A stretch of DNA of 29,884 nt from a bacterium (GTDB lineage: Bacteria > JALSQH01), in the NCBI GenBank assembly GCA_026985515.1, contig JALSQH010000195.1:1-29884 (forward strand), read 5' to 3'. The notes beneath the pieces were generated by a model. The model was not told the DNA's origin. It searched no databases and worked only from the letters and a program-made list of their open reading frames with translations. The stretch's first letter is position 1, and each line of letters begins with the position of its first letter. Shown in pieces: positions 16,316 to 24,859 of this stretch. The position numbers and the translations under genes were made by a program.

Positions 16316-17022
16316 TTGATCTTATATCTGATGAAGGTATCATTCTCCAAAAAAGGATTGTTAAAGAAAAAGACTTACTTTTCAAAATACTCTCCATGGA
16401 GCATGGACTCCTGACAGCAATTGGATTTTCAGGTGCAAAAAGTAGAAAGAGAATCGGTGGAAAGGGAGAAAAATTCTCTCATGTCAGATTTCAGGCAAAA
16501 ATTTACAATTCATACATATCTATTGAAGATATATCCCTCATTGACCCTCATGAGAATCTGCTGCTCTCCCTTGAAAAAATAGCTTTATCAGAGCTGATTA
16601 CTGAAATCATTCTCAAATCTTTTCCCGAGGGTAAAAGAGAACCGGCCATTTTTAATTTCCTTCTCCAGGTATTGAAAGAAATAGAAAAGAAAGAAAATCC
16701 TCAAAATGATTTTCCCCTGCAGTTGTTCAATCTTTTGATTCTTGAAGGATACACTGTTCCACCAGAAAAGTGCAGACTGTGTGGAAAATCTCTGACCACA
16801 GCTTTCTTTATACCGGGTGAAGGTTTTGTATGTCCCGCCTGTTTTAAAAAGGGTCACCAGAAAGGAATATATTTCACAGAGAATGAAGTGACATGCCTGC
16901 AGGGATCAGAAGAATGGTGTTCCGGAACCGAAAATTTACTGGATAAAATCATAAGGATATGGGAAACAATCATCGAAAAACCACTCAGAAGTAAACAATT
17001 TCTTGCTGAGTTTATCAAATAA
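16309..17022 (+). CDS. recO: DNA repair protein RecO
   Basis: 237 residues, the usual length for RecO, which works with RecF/RecR to load RecA on SSB-coated gaps and to anneal strands. The N-terminal OB-fold is recognisable (DEGIILQKRIVKEKDLLFKI, then GLLTAIGFSGAKSRK). A C-terminal zinc site is formed by C155-X2-C158 (CRLCGK) and C175-X2-C178 (CPACF). The ATG overlaps the end of the receptor-like gene by 7 bases. It is the last gene of the cluster, with 81 bases before the next start. Its function is unrelated to its neighbours, so the link is likely transcriptional convenience. Confidence 0.92.
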   Translation: MVVDLISDEGIILQKRIVKEKDLLFKILSMEHGLLTAIGFSGAKSRKRIGGKGEKFSHVRFQAKIYNSYISIEDISLIDPHENLLLSLEKIALSELITEIILKSFPEGKREPAIFNFLLQVLKEIEKKENPQNDFPLQLFNLLILEGYTVPPEKCRLCGKSLTTAFFIPGEGFVCPACFKKGHQKGIYFTENEVTCLQGSEEWCSGTENLLDKIIRIWETIIEKPLRSKQFLAEFIK

Positions 17023-17051
17023 AACAAAAAAACGCCCATAGATTGTGCATA

Positions 17052-17080
17052 TTGATTTTTTTAGAGAAATGTGTTATGAA
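17052..17080 (+). promoter_or_regulatory. Possible promoter of the OmpA-like gene
   Basis: TTGATT (17052-17057) and TATGAA (17075-17080) are 17 bases apart, each with 4 of 6 consensus matches. The predicted start near 17087 leaves room for the AGAGGAA site just before the ATG at 17104. In such A/T-rich DNA this is only moderately convincing. Confidence 0.45.
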
Positions 17081-17103
17081 TTTAAAAAGTCAAGAGGAAT
17101 TTT

Positions 17104-19758
17104 ATGTTAAAAAAGTCCTTACTGATTTTAATAGGTTGGGTTTTTATCGTAACTTTTTCTTCTCCCCGGGTCCTCAGGGCAGAAAAAGGACCAGCAGGTA
17201 AGGGTAACAATTATCCCCGGCAGAGTACAGTGTCAGAAAACAGAGCATTCCCCTCACAAAATACCTCTTCCGCCACTGCTCCTTCTCCCATTACTTCCCC
17301 ATCAAAAGCTTATTCGGGCAAAGCCACTCAACCGGAGGGAAAGAAAAAAACAGAAGTCAGACAGGGAGAAGAAGAAACAACTTCGGTAAAGGTAGTTCGA
17401 CCCAGGGGTTACAGCAACACAATAATAACAGGTTTTCCCAAAGAGAGAAAAGGGGATTATCTATCAGCAAATCTGTATGGTACTTCCGGATTGATAAGAT
17501 TGAGTGATACCAGGATTCCACCCCTTTACTCCTTCAGGCTTGGATTGAACATGGGTTTCTACTATATGGAAAAATTCATAGAAGACAGAACCCATACCCA
17601 TCTCGAAACGAGAGGTTTCTTTTCATACACTCCCTGGGATTATATAGAGGTTTATCTCCGGGGCTTTGCTTCAGCCCACAAAATCGGTGAAGATCCTTAT
17701 GGTATTAAGCCTGCAGAACTGCTCCAGGTTCTCGGAGATACCACCATTGGTGTTAAAGGAGCATACAACATTCAGCCGTACACTTTCATGTCTGTTGGTG
17801 GCAGACTCGAACTTACCTTTCCAACACGACTTGGAAACTTTGGAAGCACTTTAAGAGCAACCTCAATGGAAATCGATGCACTGTTTGAAATGAACTTTCA
17901 GAAATGGGAAAAAACCAGAATCCCCCTCTATGGAGTTTTAAATCTTGGATACCTTATTGACAATTCCTGGGCTTTAACCAGAAACATAAGACCTCTCTAC
18001 TGGAGCAGAGTAATTGGATACCACATAACTGAGGGTGACCAGATAAAATTTGGACTTGGAGTTGAATATCCCCATGATTTTTATTCACTAATCTTTGAAT
18101 ATACAACTGAACAGGTATTTGCGCACAGGTCATTCCTGCAGAGCCCCATGAGAATAACTCTCGGTGGGAAACTGAATCCCTGGGACTACCTGACTCTAAC
18201 AATGGGACTCGACCTTGACTTTTTTCAGAAAGGATATGTTCCTCCGAAAGCCACAGGAGACCTCAACAAAGAAGAGGTCGCTCCCAACTATCAGATTCTC
18301 TTTGGAATGGATTACATCTATTCACCCACTCAGGGAGGAGTTATTGACATAAGGGGACAGATAAAGGGAGTTGTTATTGATGTAGATACAGGGATGCCAG
18401 TCGGGGGTGCAATAGTTGAGTATGTTAATCAGCCACAGCTAAGCAAACAGGTTGTTGATCTGACAACGGGGGAATTCAAATCTTACAAGTTAATGCCAGG
18501 CGAAGTAATAATCAAAATTGAAAAGAAGGGTTATGTTCCAAAGATCATAAAGGCAAAAATAATTTCCAACAAAGTGATCACGGAAAAGATCCTTCTTTCA
18601 AAGATCTCCCGTGCAAAGGTGGCTATGGGGGCAATCGCCGGACAGGTTGTTGACAATAAGGGCAACCCTGTCAAAGCAACTCTCCAATTCTTGGAAACGA
18701 ACATTCCTCCCCTTGAAACTACCGAAGATGGAAAATTTGAGAAATTGCTCCCTGTGGGTGTATATAAAATTCTCGTCAAAGCCAGAGGATATGCTCCAAG
18801 GGCATTCAAAGTACCTGTCGAGGCAATGAAAAAAGTTGTGGTGAAATTTCAGCTTGTTAAAGGACCTGAAATTGGTGCCTTTGCAGGAAAAGTCGTTTCT
18901 TATGAAGGGAAACCCCTGGCTGCTGTTATAAGATTCATAAACAGCAATATACCTGAAATTACAACCAATCCAGAAACAGGGGAATTTTCAAAGATCCTGC
19001 CACCTGGCGAATATGAAATAGAAGTCGCAGCAAAGGGTTACGCTCCCAGACGATTTAAAATCCCTGTGCTGGCGGGTAGGAAGACAAAAGTAACCTTCAA
19101 ACTTGTAAAACAGGGTAGAATTGGGGCATTCGCAGGAAAGGTCCTTGACATGAATGGAAATCCAATTCCTGGAGCCACAATTCAGTTTGCTGATCCCCGG
19201 ATTCCAACAGTTAAAGTGGATCCAAAGACTGGAGAGTTCTTTATCAAACTCCCTGCTGGCACCTATGACATAAAGATTTCAGCACCTGGATTTAAAGCAA
19301 AGATCTACAGAGTTCCGGTACTGAAAGGCAAGAAAACACTTCAGGAATTCCATCTTGAAAGATTGAACAAACAGGGTGAAAAGGGTGGAGAAGCAACTGT
19401 AAAAATCGTAAAAAATAAAATAGTCCTGCCGGGTAAAGTGAAATTCAAAACCGGTACAGATAAGATCACAGAGGATAGTTTTTATTTCCTGAACCTTCTG
19501 GCAAACTTTCTGAAAAAGCACCCAGAGATAAAGAAAGTGGAAATTCAGGCCTACTCTGACAACCAGGGACCTTCTCTTCTCAACAAGAAACTCACACAGA
19601 AACAGGCTGAAGCGGTGAAAAATTATCTTGTAAAAATGGGAATTGATGAGAAAAGACTTATCCCAAAGGGATATGGAGAGGCAAACCCGATTGCTGATAA
19701 CTCCACACCAGAGGGAAGGGAAAAGAACAGAAGAGTTGAGTTCGTAATTCTCAAATAG
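17104..19758 (+). CDS. Outer-membrane chimera: beta-barrel, four carboxypeptidase-regulatory-like repeats and OmpA domain
   Basis: 884 residues. The signal peptide ends near VLRA/EKG (residue 26). A Ser/Thr/Pro-rich low-complexity linker (about 30-100) leads to a barrel-like region of aromatic beta-strands (118-405). Four beta-sandwich repeats of about 80 residues follow (417-500, 508-586, 591-668, 673-751); the last three are clear tandem copies, with IGAFAGKV opening the third and fourth and KGYAPR or RGYAPR motifs. The C-terminal OmpA domain (770-884) has FKTGTDKITEDS, AYSDNQGPS and NRRVEFVI; D819 and R877 correspond to the residues that bind diaminopimelate of peptidoglycan. The protein should span the outer membrane and tie it to the wall, with the repeats as periplasmic spacers. 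It has its own likely promoter, and its stop is 2 bases from a convergent gene. Confidence 0.85.
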   Translation: MLKKSLLILIGWVFIVTFSSPRVLRAEKGPAGKGNNYPRQSTVSENRAFPSQNTSSATAPSPITSPSKAYSGKATQPEGKKKTEVRQGEEETTSVKVVRPRGYSNTIITGFPKERKGDYLSANLYGTSGLIRLSDTRIPPLYSFRLGLNMGFYYMEKFIEDRTHTHLETRGFFSYTPWDYIEVYLRGFASAHKIGEDPYGIKPAELLQVLGDTTIGVKGAYNIQPYTFMSVGGRLELTFPTRLGNFGSTLRATSMEIDALFEMNFQKWEKTRIPLYGVLNLGYLIDNSWALTRNIRPLYWSRVIGYHITEGDQIKFGLGVEYPHDFYSLIFEYTTEQVFAHRSFLQSPMRITLGGKLNPWDYLTLTMGLDLDFFQKGYVPPKATGDLNKEEVAPNYQILFGMDYIYSPTQGGVIDIRGQIKGVVIDVDTGMPVGGAIVEYVNQPQLSKQVVDLTTGEFKSYKLMPGEVIIKIEKKGYVPKIIKAKIISNKVITEKILLSKISRAKVAMGAIAGQVVDNKGNPVKATLQFLETNIPPLETTEDGKFEKLLPVGVYKILVKARGYAPRAFKVPVEAMKKVVVKFQLVKGPEIGAFAGKVVSYEGKPLAAVIRFINSNIPEITTNPETGEFSKILPPGEYEIEVAAKGYAPRRFKIPVLAGRKTKVTFKLVKQGRIGAFAGKVLDMNGNPIPGATIQFADPRIPTVKVDPKTGEFFIKLPAGTYDIKISAPGFKAKIYRVPVLKGKKTLQEFHLERLNKQGEKGGEATVKIVKNKIVLPGKVKFKTGTDKITEDSFYFLNLLANFLKKHPEIKKVEIQAYSDNQGPSLLNKKLTQKQAEAVKNYLVKMGIDEKRLIPKGYGEANPIADNSTPEGREKNRRVEFVILK
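18625..19356 (+). repeat. Tandem coding repeats (three copies, about 246-249 bp) in the OmpA-like gene
   Basis: Copies begin near 18625, 18874 and 19120. At the protein level each starts with GAIAGQVV, GAFAGKVV or GAFAGKVL, has an NIP or RIP motif, then a glycine turn (EDGKFEKLLPVG, ETGEFSKILPPG, KTGEFFIKLPAG) and a closing valine-rich strand. DNA identity is lower than protein similarity, so the duplication is old. Confidence 0.8.
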
Positions 19759-19760
19759 CT

Positions 19761-20204
19761 TTAAACTTCAAGTCTAACCCTTTTCCCATTTATACTGAGG
19801 TAAAAGTTACCGTTGTCCTCTTCTATCATCTGGTAAAGTTGATTCTGTGCCTTTCTTGAAAATCGTGCAGGGAATTTTCCATTTTTAACCTTTGCATAAA
19901 CCACTTCATCCCTGAAGGTTAAACTCTCCGGATCAAGTTCTTCCTGCGTCCCATCATTGAGCAGAACGCAGATTTTCCCGTCACACTCTACAAGGGAGTT
20001 TACCACAAATGGTGCGTCTTCAACTTCGATATAAAACTTTCTTTCCCCGTCTCTGAGAAAATACCCCTTTTCATCAACATCAAGAACAGAATTAAGATAC
20101 CTGAATACTCCCGGGTGCGTTATTTCTCTCCCGTTGTGGTACCACTTACCATCCTTATCAATTCTGATTTCAAAAGGTTCATCAAAATTGAAATACCTTG
20201 CCAA
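19761..20204 (-). CDS. DUF1285 family protein
   Basis: 147 residues that I recognise as a DUF1285-type small protein: DEPFEIRIDKDGKWYHNGRE near the N-terminus, GYFLRDGERKFYIEVEDAPF in the middle, and a C-terminal FYLSINGKRVRLEV. It is almost all beta, has no signal peptide and no known biochemical role. The start codon is TTG at 20204; GGAGG lies 5 bases upstream and no ATG fits. It has its own divergent promoter with a perfect TATAAT. The stop is 2 bases from the stop of the OmpA-like gene, with no visible terminator between the two convergent genes. Confidence 0.85.
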   Translation of the reverse strand: MARYFNFDEPFEIRIDKDGKWYHNGREITHPGVFRYLNSVLDVDEKGYFLRDGERKFYIEVEDAPFVVNSLVECDGKICVLLNDGTQEELDPESLTFRDEVVYAKVKNGKFPARFSRKAQNQLYQMIEEDNGNFYLSINGKRVRLEV

Positions 20205-20209
20205 TCTTT

Positions 20210-20214
20210 CCTCC
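20210..20214 (-). promoter_or_regulatory. Ribosome-binding site that fixes a TTG start
   Basis: Read on minus, GGAGG (20214-20210) is followed by AAAGA and TTG. The ideal 5-base spacing is the main reason to accept the rare TTG start of the DUF1285 gene. Confidence 0.8.
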
Positions 20215-20230
20215 AGAACCGGTTTCTATT

Positions 20231-20258
20231 ATTATACAGCTCAAGTTACTTTTGACAA
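20231..20258 (-). promoter_or_regulatory. Promoter of the DUF1285 gene
   Basis: Read on minus, TTGTCA (20258-20253, 5 of 6 matches) and a perfect TATAAT (20236-20231) are 16 bases apart. Its -35 box shares five bases with the -35 box of the divergent symporter promoter. Confidence 0.75.
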
Positions 20259-20279
20259 AACAACATCTCGAAATAAAAT
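20252..20279 (+). promoter_or_regulatory. Promoter of the sodium:alanine symporter gene
   Basis: A perfect TTGACA (20252-20257) and TAAAAT (20274-20279, 5 of 6 matches) are 16 bases apart. The predicted start near 20286 falls after the ATG at 20283, so translation must use the next ATG at 20304. Confidence 0.75.
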
Positions 20280-20303
20280 TATATGAAAAAATTCAGGGGA
20301 GCA

Positions 20304-21743
20304 ATGGAACAGGTTATCAATATACTCTCCAATATTGTGTGGGGAATCCCCATGCTAATTCTCATTTTACTGACGGGGGTCTACGTCACACTCAAAACAG
20401 GATTCATACAGATAAGAGGTTTCAAACACGCCATCGAACTCATATCAGGGAAATTTGATTCTCCTGATCATCATGGACACATTACCCATTTTCAGGCACT
20501 TTCAACTGCTCTTTCGGCAACCATAGGTACAGGAAACATTGCAGGAGTTGCCACAGCCATTGCTGCCGGCGGTCCAGGTGCTCTTTTCTGGATGTGGATC
20601 TCAGCAATATTTGGAATGGCGATAAAGTTTGTATCTGCCACACTTGCAGTTAAGTACAGAAAATTGACACCGGACTCAGTTATGGGTGGTCCAATGTATT
20701 ACATTGAAATGGGTTTTAAAGATGTCTACAATTATAATGCAAAATGGCTGGCCTTTCTCTTTGCCCTCAGTACTGCCATAGCAGCATTCGGTATCGGCAA
20801 TATGGTTCAATCCAATTCCGTTGCTGATGTTCTTGCATCCCTCTTTCCTCTTTCTCCCACAGGAAAATTCTCCTTCAAACTGGTCACTGGAATAATCCTC
20901 GCCATACTCACTGCATATGTTATAATAGGCGGGATCAGAAGAATAGCTGCGGTGGCTGCAAGGCTGATGCCCATAATGAGCCTGATTTACATTGCAGGGG
21001 CTATTATAGTGCTGTTAGTTAAAATTGACAGATTCATACCTGCCATCAGAATGATTTTTGAATCTGCTTTTACTGGAAGAGCTGCAGGAGGTGCCATCCT
21101 GGGAAGCGCTGTGCTTTACACAATGAGAATGGGAATTGCCAGAGGTGTTTTCTCCAATGAAGCAGGATTGGGAACGGCACCAATGGCTCATTCGGCTGCA
21201 AGGACAAATCATCCGGCACGGGAGGGGCTGGTTGCGATGCTGGGACCCTTCATAGATACCCTCGTAATATGCACATTGACGGGACTGGTGATTGTGGTTT
21301 CCGGACTCTACTCATCAGGAATTGATGGTGCACCTCTGACTGCAAGGGCCTTTGACTCTGGCCTGCCATACATCGGGAGAATTATAGTTTCGTTATCTCT
21401 GGCCCTTTTTGCCTATTCCACTCTCATTGGATGGTATTTTTATGGTGAGAAGGGGATTGAATACCTTATACCGGGGGAAAAGACAATTAAGATATATAAA
21501 CTAATATGGGTCATTCTTATTCCTACAGGAGCAGTTCTCCAGCTGAAACTGGTATGGAACATATCTGATATTTTCAATGGCTTTATGGCTCTGCCAAATC
21601 TCATCGCAATAATTTTCCTTGGAGGTATAGCTGTCGGAGAATTAAAGGAGTACTTCAGCAATGAAGACAACTTCAAACCTCACAATAGAGGACATTTACG
21701 CAATAATTACGGAAAAAAAGAGGGGGAAATTAGTAATCACTGA
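20304..21743 (+). CDS. Alanine/glycine:cation symporter (AGCS family)
   Basis: 479 residues with about ten to eleven membrane helices. AGCS carriers import alanine or glycine with sodium (or protons). The family motifs are clear: ALSATIGTGNIAGVATAIAA (69-88), GGPGALFWMW (89-98), GGPMYYIEMG (128-137) and, further on, FSNEAGLGTAPMAHSAA. I chose the ATG at 20304 over 20283 because AGGGG (20295-20299) lies 4 bases before it and because the promoter would start transcription after 20283. The gene overlaps the next one by 83 bases in another frame. Uptake of amino acids suggests peptide or amino-acid scavenging, though substrate specificity is not visible. Confidence 0.92.
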   Translation: MEQVINILSNIVWGIPMLILILLTGVYVTLKTGFIQIRGFKHAIELISGKFDSPDHHGHITHFQALSTALSATIGTGNIAGVATAIAAGGPGALFWMWISAIFGMAIKFVSATLAVKYRKLTPDSVMGGPMYYIEMGFKDVYNYNAKWLAFLFALSTAIAAFGIGNMVQSNSVADVLASLFPLSPTGKFSFKLVTGIILAILTAYVIIGGIRRIAAVAARLMPIMSLIYIAGAIIVLLVKIDRFIPAIRMIFESAFTGRAAGGAILGSAVLYTMRMGIARGVFSNEAGLGTAPMAHSAARTNHPAREGLVAMLGPFIDTLVICTLTGLVIVVSGLYSSGIDGAPLTARAFDSGLPYIGRIIVSLSLALFAYSTLIGWYFYGEKGIEYLIPGEKTIKIYKLIWVILIPTGAVLQLKLVWNISDIFNGFMALPNLIAIIFLGGIAVGELKEYFSNEDNFKPHNRGHLRNNYGKKEGEISNH

Positions 21744-22503
21744 TGATCCGGAAAATTCTGATCTTGTAATTTATCCCCTTTGTTTGAGAAAAGATTGCTG
21801 TTTTTTTGGAAAACATCAGTATAATGTTCTCAGACGAACAACCGGGATAGAAATAAACTTTCCCTATAAATGTACTGACCTGTATGGAAGAACAATTGTC
21901 AAGAATTCACCGGATGACCTTGGTACCACCAGTCACAGATGGTTTTTCCCTGATTACTCGGGAACCCCTGTTTTCGATACGAAAAAATTTAAAGGGAAAT
22001 TTAAAGTAATAGATGGCGGCTGTCTCTTTGTAAAATGTTTCCTTGAATTTTATAACTGGGATTTCAGAGAAATTAACTTTTCTCTCATAAAAACCTTCGC
22101 TTCATCCATTCTGGCAAAAGTGGAGCCCCTCATACGGAAAGTAAAAATGTGGGGATTTAATGCAATTTTTTTTCAGGATGAATTTGGTTACTCAAGGCCC
22201 TGGTTTTCTCCTGAATTTTTTGAGAATGAATTGCTTCCATTTTACATAAAAGTGGGGAATCTTCTTCACCAGAATGGTCTACTCTTTTTTCTTCACAGTT
22301 GCGGCAAGAACCCCGAGTTTTTCAGAATGCTAAAGGGCTACGTTGATGTGTGGCACAGGGGAGACTGGGAAAATATGGAGGAAATTGAAGAGATTGCAGA
22401 GATGAGGGATATTCCTCTCCCTTTCATCGATACATCAGAGACAAGCTTCAGGGTCAGTGAAGTAAGCATTGAAAGGAACCACATAATCTATATAAACGAA
22501 TAA
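21661..22503 (+). CDS. Short UroD/MtaA-like protein (uroporphyrinogen decarboxylase superfamily, divergent)
   Basis: 280 residues, against roughly 340 for typical family members. The fold is suggested by the TIM-barrel strand pair WGFNAIFFQDEFG (164-176) and LLFFLHSCGKNPEFFRMLKG (207-226). The latter matches the H-x-C-G element that binds zinc in cobalamin-dependent methyltransferases such as MtaA; the arginine-rich N-terminus of true UroD is not seen. The N-terminal part is rich in cysteine (C41, C46, C47, C71, C121, C126). After HSCG only about 65 residues remain, so the usual C-terminal zinc cysteine region is short or missing. The start at 21661 lies 83 bases inside the symporter gene; no later ATG gives a sensible N-terminus, though the overlap is unusually long. 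The stop overlaps priA by 16 bases, convergently. Confidence 0.65.
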   Translation: MKTTSNLTIEDIYAIITEKKRGKLVITDDPENSDLVIYPLCLRKDCCFFGKHQYNVLRRTTGIEINFPYKCTDLYGRTIVKNSPDDLGTTSHRWFFPDYSGTPVFDTKKFKGKFKVIDGGCLFVKCFLEFYNWDFREINFSLIKTFASSILAKVEPLIRKVKMWGFNAIFFQDEFGYSRPWFSPEFFENELLPFYIKVGNLLHQNGLLFFLHSCGKNPEFFRMLKGYVDVWHRGDWENMEEIEEIAEMRDIPLPFIDTSETSFRVSEVSIERNHIIYINE

Positions 22504-24857
22504 GGATCCAGGTCAATTTTAATTTTAACAGACGCCGGGAAAACTTTCCTTTTATCTTCAAAAATTATCCTTCCCACCCTGGAAAGAACCTGATAGTTCC
22601 GTGCTTTAAGAAGAATGTTGTATCTGTATCTTCTCCTGAGATAGAATATCGGATTCCTGGCAGGACCAAGAATCAGAAAATTCAGGTTGTTCTTCTCTCT
22701 TATCTCCCTCAACTGTGAGAAAAGTATCCCTGCGTATCTTTCTGCGTCCTCCCCTGTAGGTGCAGATACAACGAAGAGGAGCAACCTTGCAAAAGGGGGA
22801 TAATTACCTGCCTTCCTTATCATTAACTCATTTTCAAAGAACTTCTCATAGTTTTCCTCACCTATATTCTGAATCACAAAATGTTCAGGATTATAGGTCT
22901 GAATAATTGCTTCCCCCCCTTTTTCACCCCTGCCTGCCCTTCCGGTAATCTGTGTTATAAGCTGATATGTTCTTTCACCAGCTCTAAAATCCGACATGAA
23001 AAGAGTCTGATCAGCAAGTACCACACCAGAAAGGGTGACATTTTCGAAATGAAAACCTTTTGTAACCATCTGCGTACCAACCAGTATATCTATTTCCCCT
23101 CTTTCCATCTGAGAAATAATCTCCTCATACTTTTTCCTTGACCTGATACTGTCCCTGTCAAACCTTGCCACCTTCGCAGATGGAAAGAGCAGCTTTGAAA
23201 CATCTTCAATTCTCTCTGTACCAGCACCAATCTCCTTCAATCTGCTGCTTCCACACGCTGGACAGTAGGGAGGCACTTCACGGGAAAAGTTGCAGTAGTG
23301 ACATACAAGTCGGCCACTTTCTCTATGATATACCATGGGTACAGAACAATTGGGACACTTAATAACTTCTCCACACTCCTCACATATTATTGAAGTTGAA
23401 AATCCCCTCCTGTTGAGAAAAATCATCACCTGTTCCCTGTTTTCAAGTCTCTTCTTTATACCTCTATAAAGTTCATCTGAAAAAACACCAAAGTGTAAAT
23501 CTTTTCCACGGATATCCACAACTTTCAGAACCGGGAGAGAGCTTTTCCCATACCTTTCCCTTATCTCAACAAGCCCTATCTTTCCCTTCTTTGCCGCATG
23601 GTAAGATTCCACAGAGGGCGTTGCGCTTCCCAGAAGTAGATTGGCTCCGGTTATCTCACTCCTTTTAAATGCAACACTCCTTGCATGATAGATGAAACCC
23701 TCCTCCTGCTTGTAAGTGGACTCATGCTCTTCATCTATTATTATCAAACCGGGATTTACAACCGGGGCAAAAATGGCTGATCTGACACCTATCACTATTC
23801 TTTTTTCTCCTTTTCTTATCTTCATAAATTCGGAGAATTTCTCGCCTTCATTCAAGCCACTGTGGAAAACTGCCACCTGATCCCCAAAGACAGATGTGTA
23901 AAACCTGATCAACTGTGGAGTAAGGGAAATTTCAGGAACAAGAAATATGACACTCTGCCCTCTGTCAAGATACTTCTCCATCAACTTCAGATAGATGACA
24001 CTTTTACCACTACCGGTATAACCTTTCAAAAGAACAATCCTCTTTTCTTTGAACATCTCCTCTATTTCAGCAAGAGCCTTCCTCTGGGACGCAGTAAGCT
24101 CATAGGAAACCTCAACGTCATCCTTTGCCCAGGAAAGAGGTTTTAAAACATACTCACTTTTGACTTCAACGACACCTTTTTCAATGAGCCTCCTTAATTG
24201 TGCAGTGGTTACTTTTAATTTTTCCTTCAATTCCTTCTCACTTATCCATTCTTCACCTTTAAGAAAATCAACGACAATTCTTTCCTTTTTTCCTCTAATT
24301 AGAGAGGGATCATGCTCCTTCAATCTGTAAAAATTTTCCCTGAACTTTTCCCCTTTCCTTTTCTCTCCCCTTGAGAGAAATCCCCTGGCAACATATTTCA
24401 TAATTTTGCTGTAACTTCTCCCTGTACCCCTAACAAGGGTTGAAAGCCTGACACTTCTCCGGTGGCTGAAGAAATTATATACAACCTCATCAAGATACTT
24501 GAGCTCATCAAATCTTTCACCCCTGGAAATGTATGAACTGGACTGGACCTTCATAGAAGGAGGTATAACTCCGTGTATCACCTGACCGGGTGGATAAATA
24601 TAAAATTCTGACGCCCACAGTAGGAGCTTAAGCAGATCAGATGGAATGAGAGGCTCTTCATCGAGGAGATCGGCTATTTCACTGTACTCTTCTGAACCCT
24701 TTTCATCATCAATATCAATTACAATTCCGGTTACCATTCGGCTGCGAACAGGTACAAGTACTCTGGAACCTGGATGTATAACTTTTTCTAAAGATGAAGG
24801 CACCCTGTAGTAATAGAATTTAAAAACAGGTAAATCAAGGGCAACAGATGCCCGCAT
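22488..24857 (-). CDS. priA: Primosomal replication helicase PriA
   Basis: 789 residues, near normal length. PriA is the 3'-5' superfamily 2 helicase that reloads the replisome at stalled forks. Walker A is GYTGSGKS (279-286) and Walker B is DEEH (375-378), followed by the PriA-specific YKQEEGFIYHAR. Eight zinc cysteines lie between the helicase motifs: C492, C495, C501, C504, C519, C522, C532 and C535. The helicase C-lobe has AGERTYQLITQITGRAGRG. The N-terminal DNA-binding domain (1-105) is present. The ATG lies 2 bases after the galU stop, with no obvious Shine-Dalgarno site, so translation is probably coupled to galU. It is the last gene of the minus-strand cluster and converges on the UroD-like gene. 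Confidence 0.96.
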   Translation of the reverse strand: MRASVALDLPVFKFYYYRVPSSLEKVIHPGSRVLVPVRSRMVTGIVIDIDDEKGSEEYSEIADLLDEEPLIPSDLLKLLLWASEFYIYPPGQVIHGVIPPSMKVQSSSYISRGERFDELKYLDEVVYNFFSHRRSVRLSTLVRGTGRSYSKIMKYVARGFLSRGEKRKGEKFRENFYRLKEHDPSLIRGKKERIVVDFLKGEEWISEKELKEKLKVTTAQLRRLIEKGVVEVKSEYVLKPLSWAKDDVEVSYELTASQRKALAEIEEMFKEKRIVLLKGYTGSGKSVIYLKLMEKYLDRGQSVIFLVPEISLTPQLIRFYTSVFGDQVAVFHSGLNEGEKFSEFMKIRKGEKRIVIGVRSAIFAPVVNPGLIIIDEEHESTYKQEEGFIYHARSVAFKRSEITGANLLLGSATPSVESYHAAKKGKIGLVEIRERYGKSSLPVLKVVDIRGKDLHFGVFSDELYRGIKKRLENREQVMIFLNRRGFSTSIICEECGEVIKCPNCSVPMVYHRESGRLVCHYCNFSREVPPYCPACGSSRLKEIGAGTERIEDVSKLLFPSAKVARFDRDSIRSRKKYEEIISQMERGEIDILVGTQMVTKGFHFENVTLSGVVLADQTLFMSDFRAGERTYQLITQITGRAGRGEKGGEAIIQTYNPEHFVIQNIGEENYEKFFENELMIRKAGNYPPFARLLLFVVSAPTGEDAERYAGILFSQLREIREKNNLNFLILGPARNPIFYLRRRYRYNILLKARNYQVLSRVGRIIFEDKRKVFPASVKIKIDLDPYSFI

Positions 24858-24859
24858 AA

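Noticed and set aside
20283-20285. ATG at 20283 as the symporter start.
   Set aside because: The predicted transcript begins after it, and it lacks a Shine-Dalgarno site, whereas 20304 has one.
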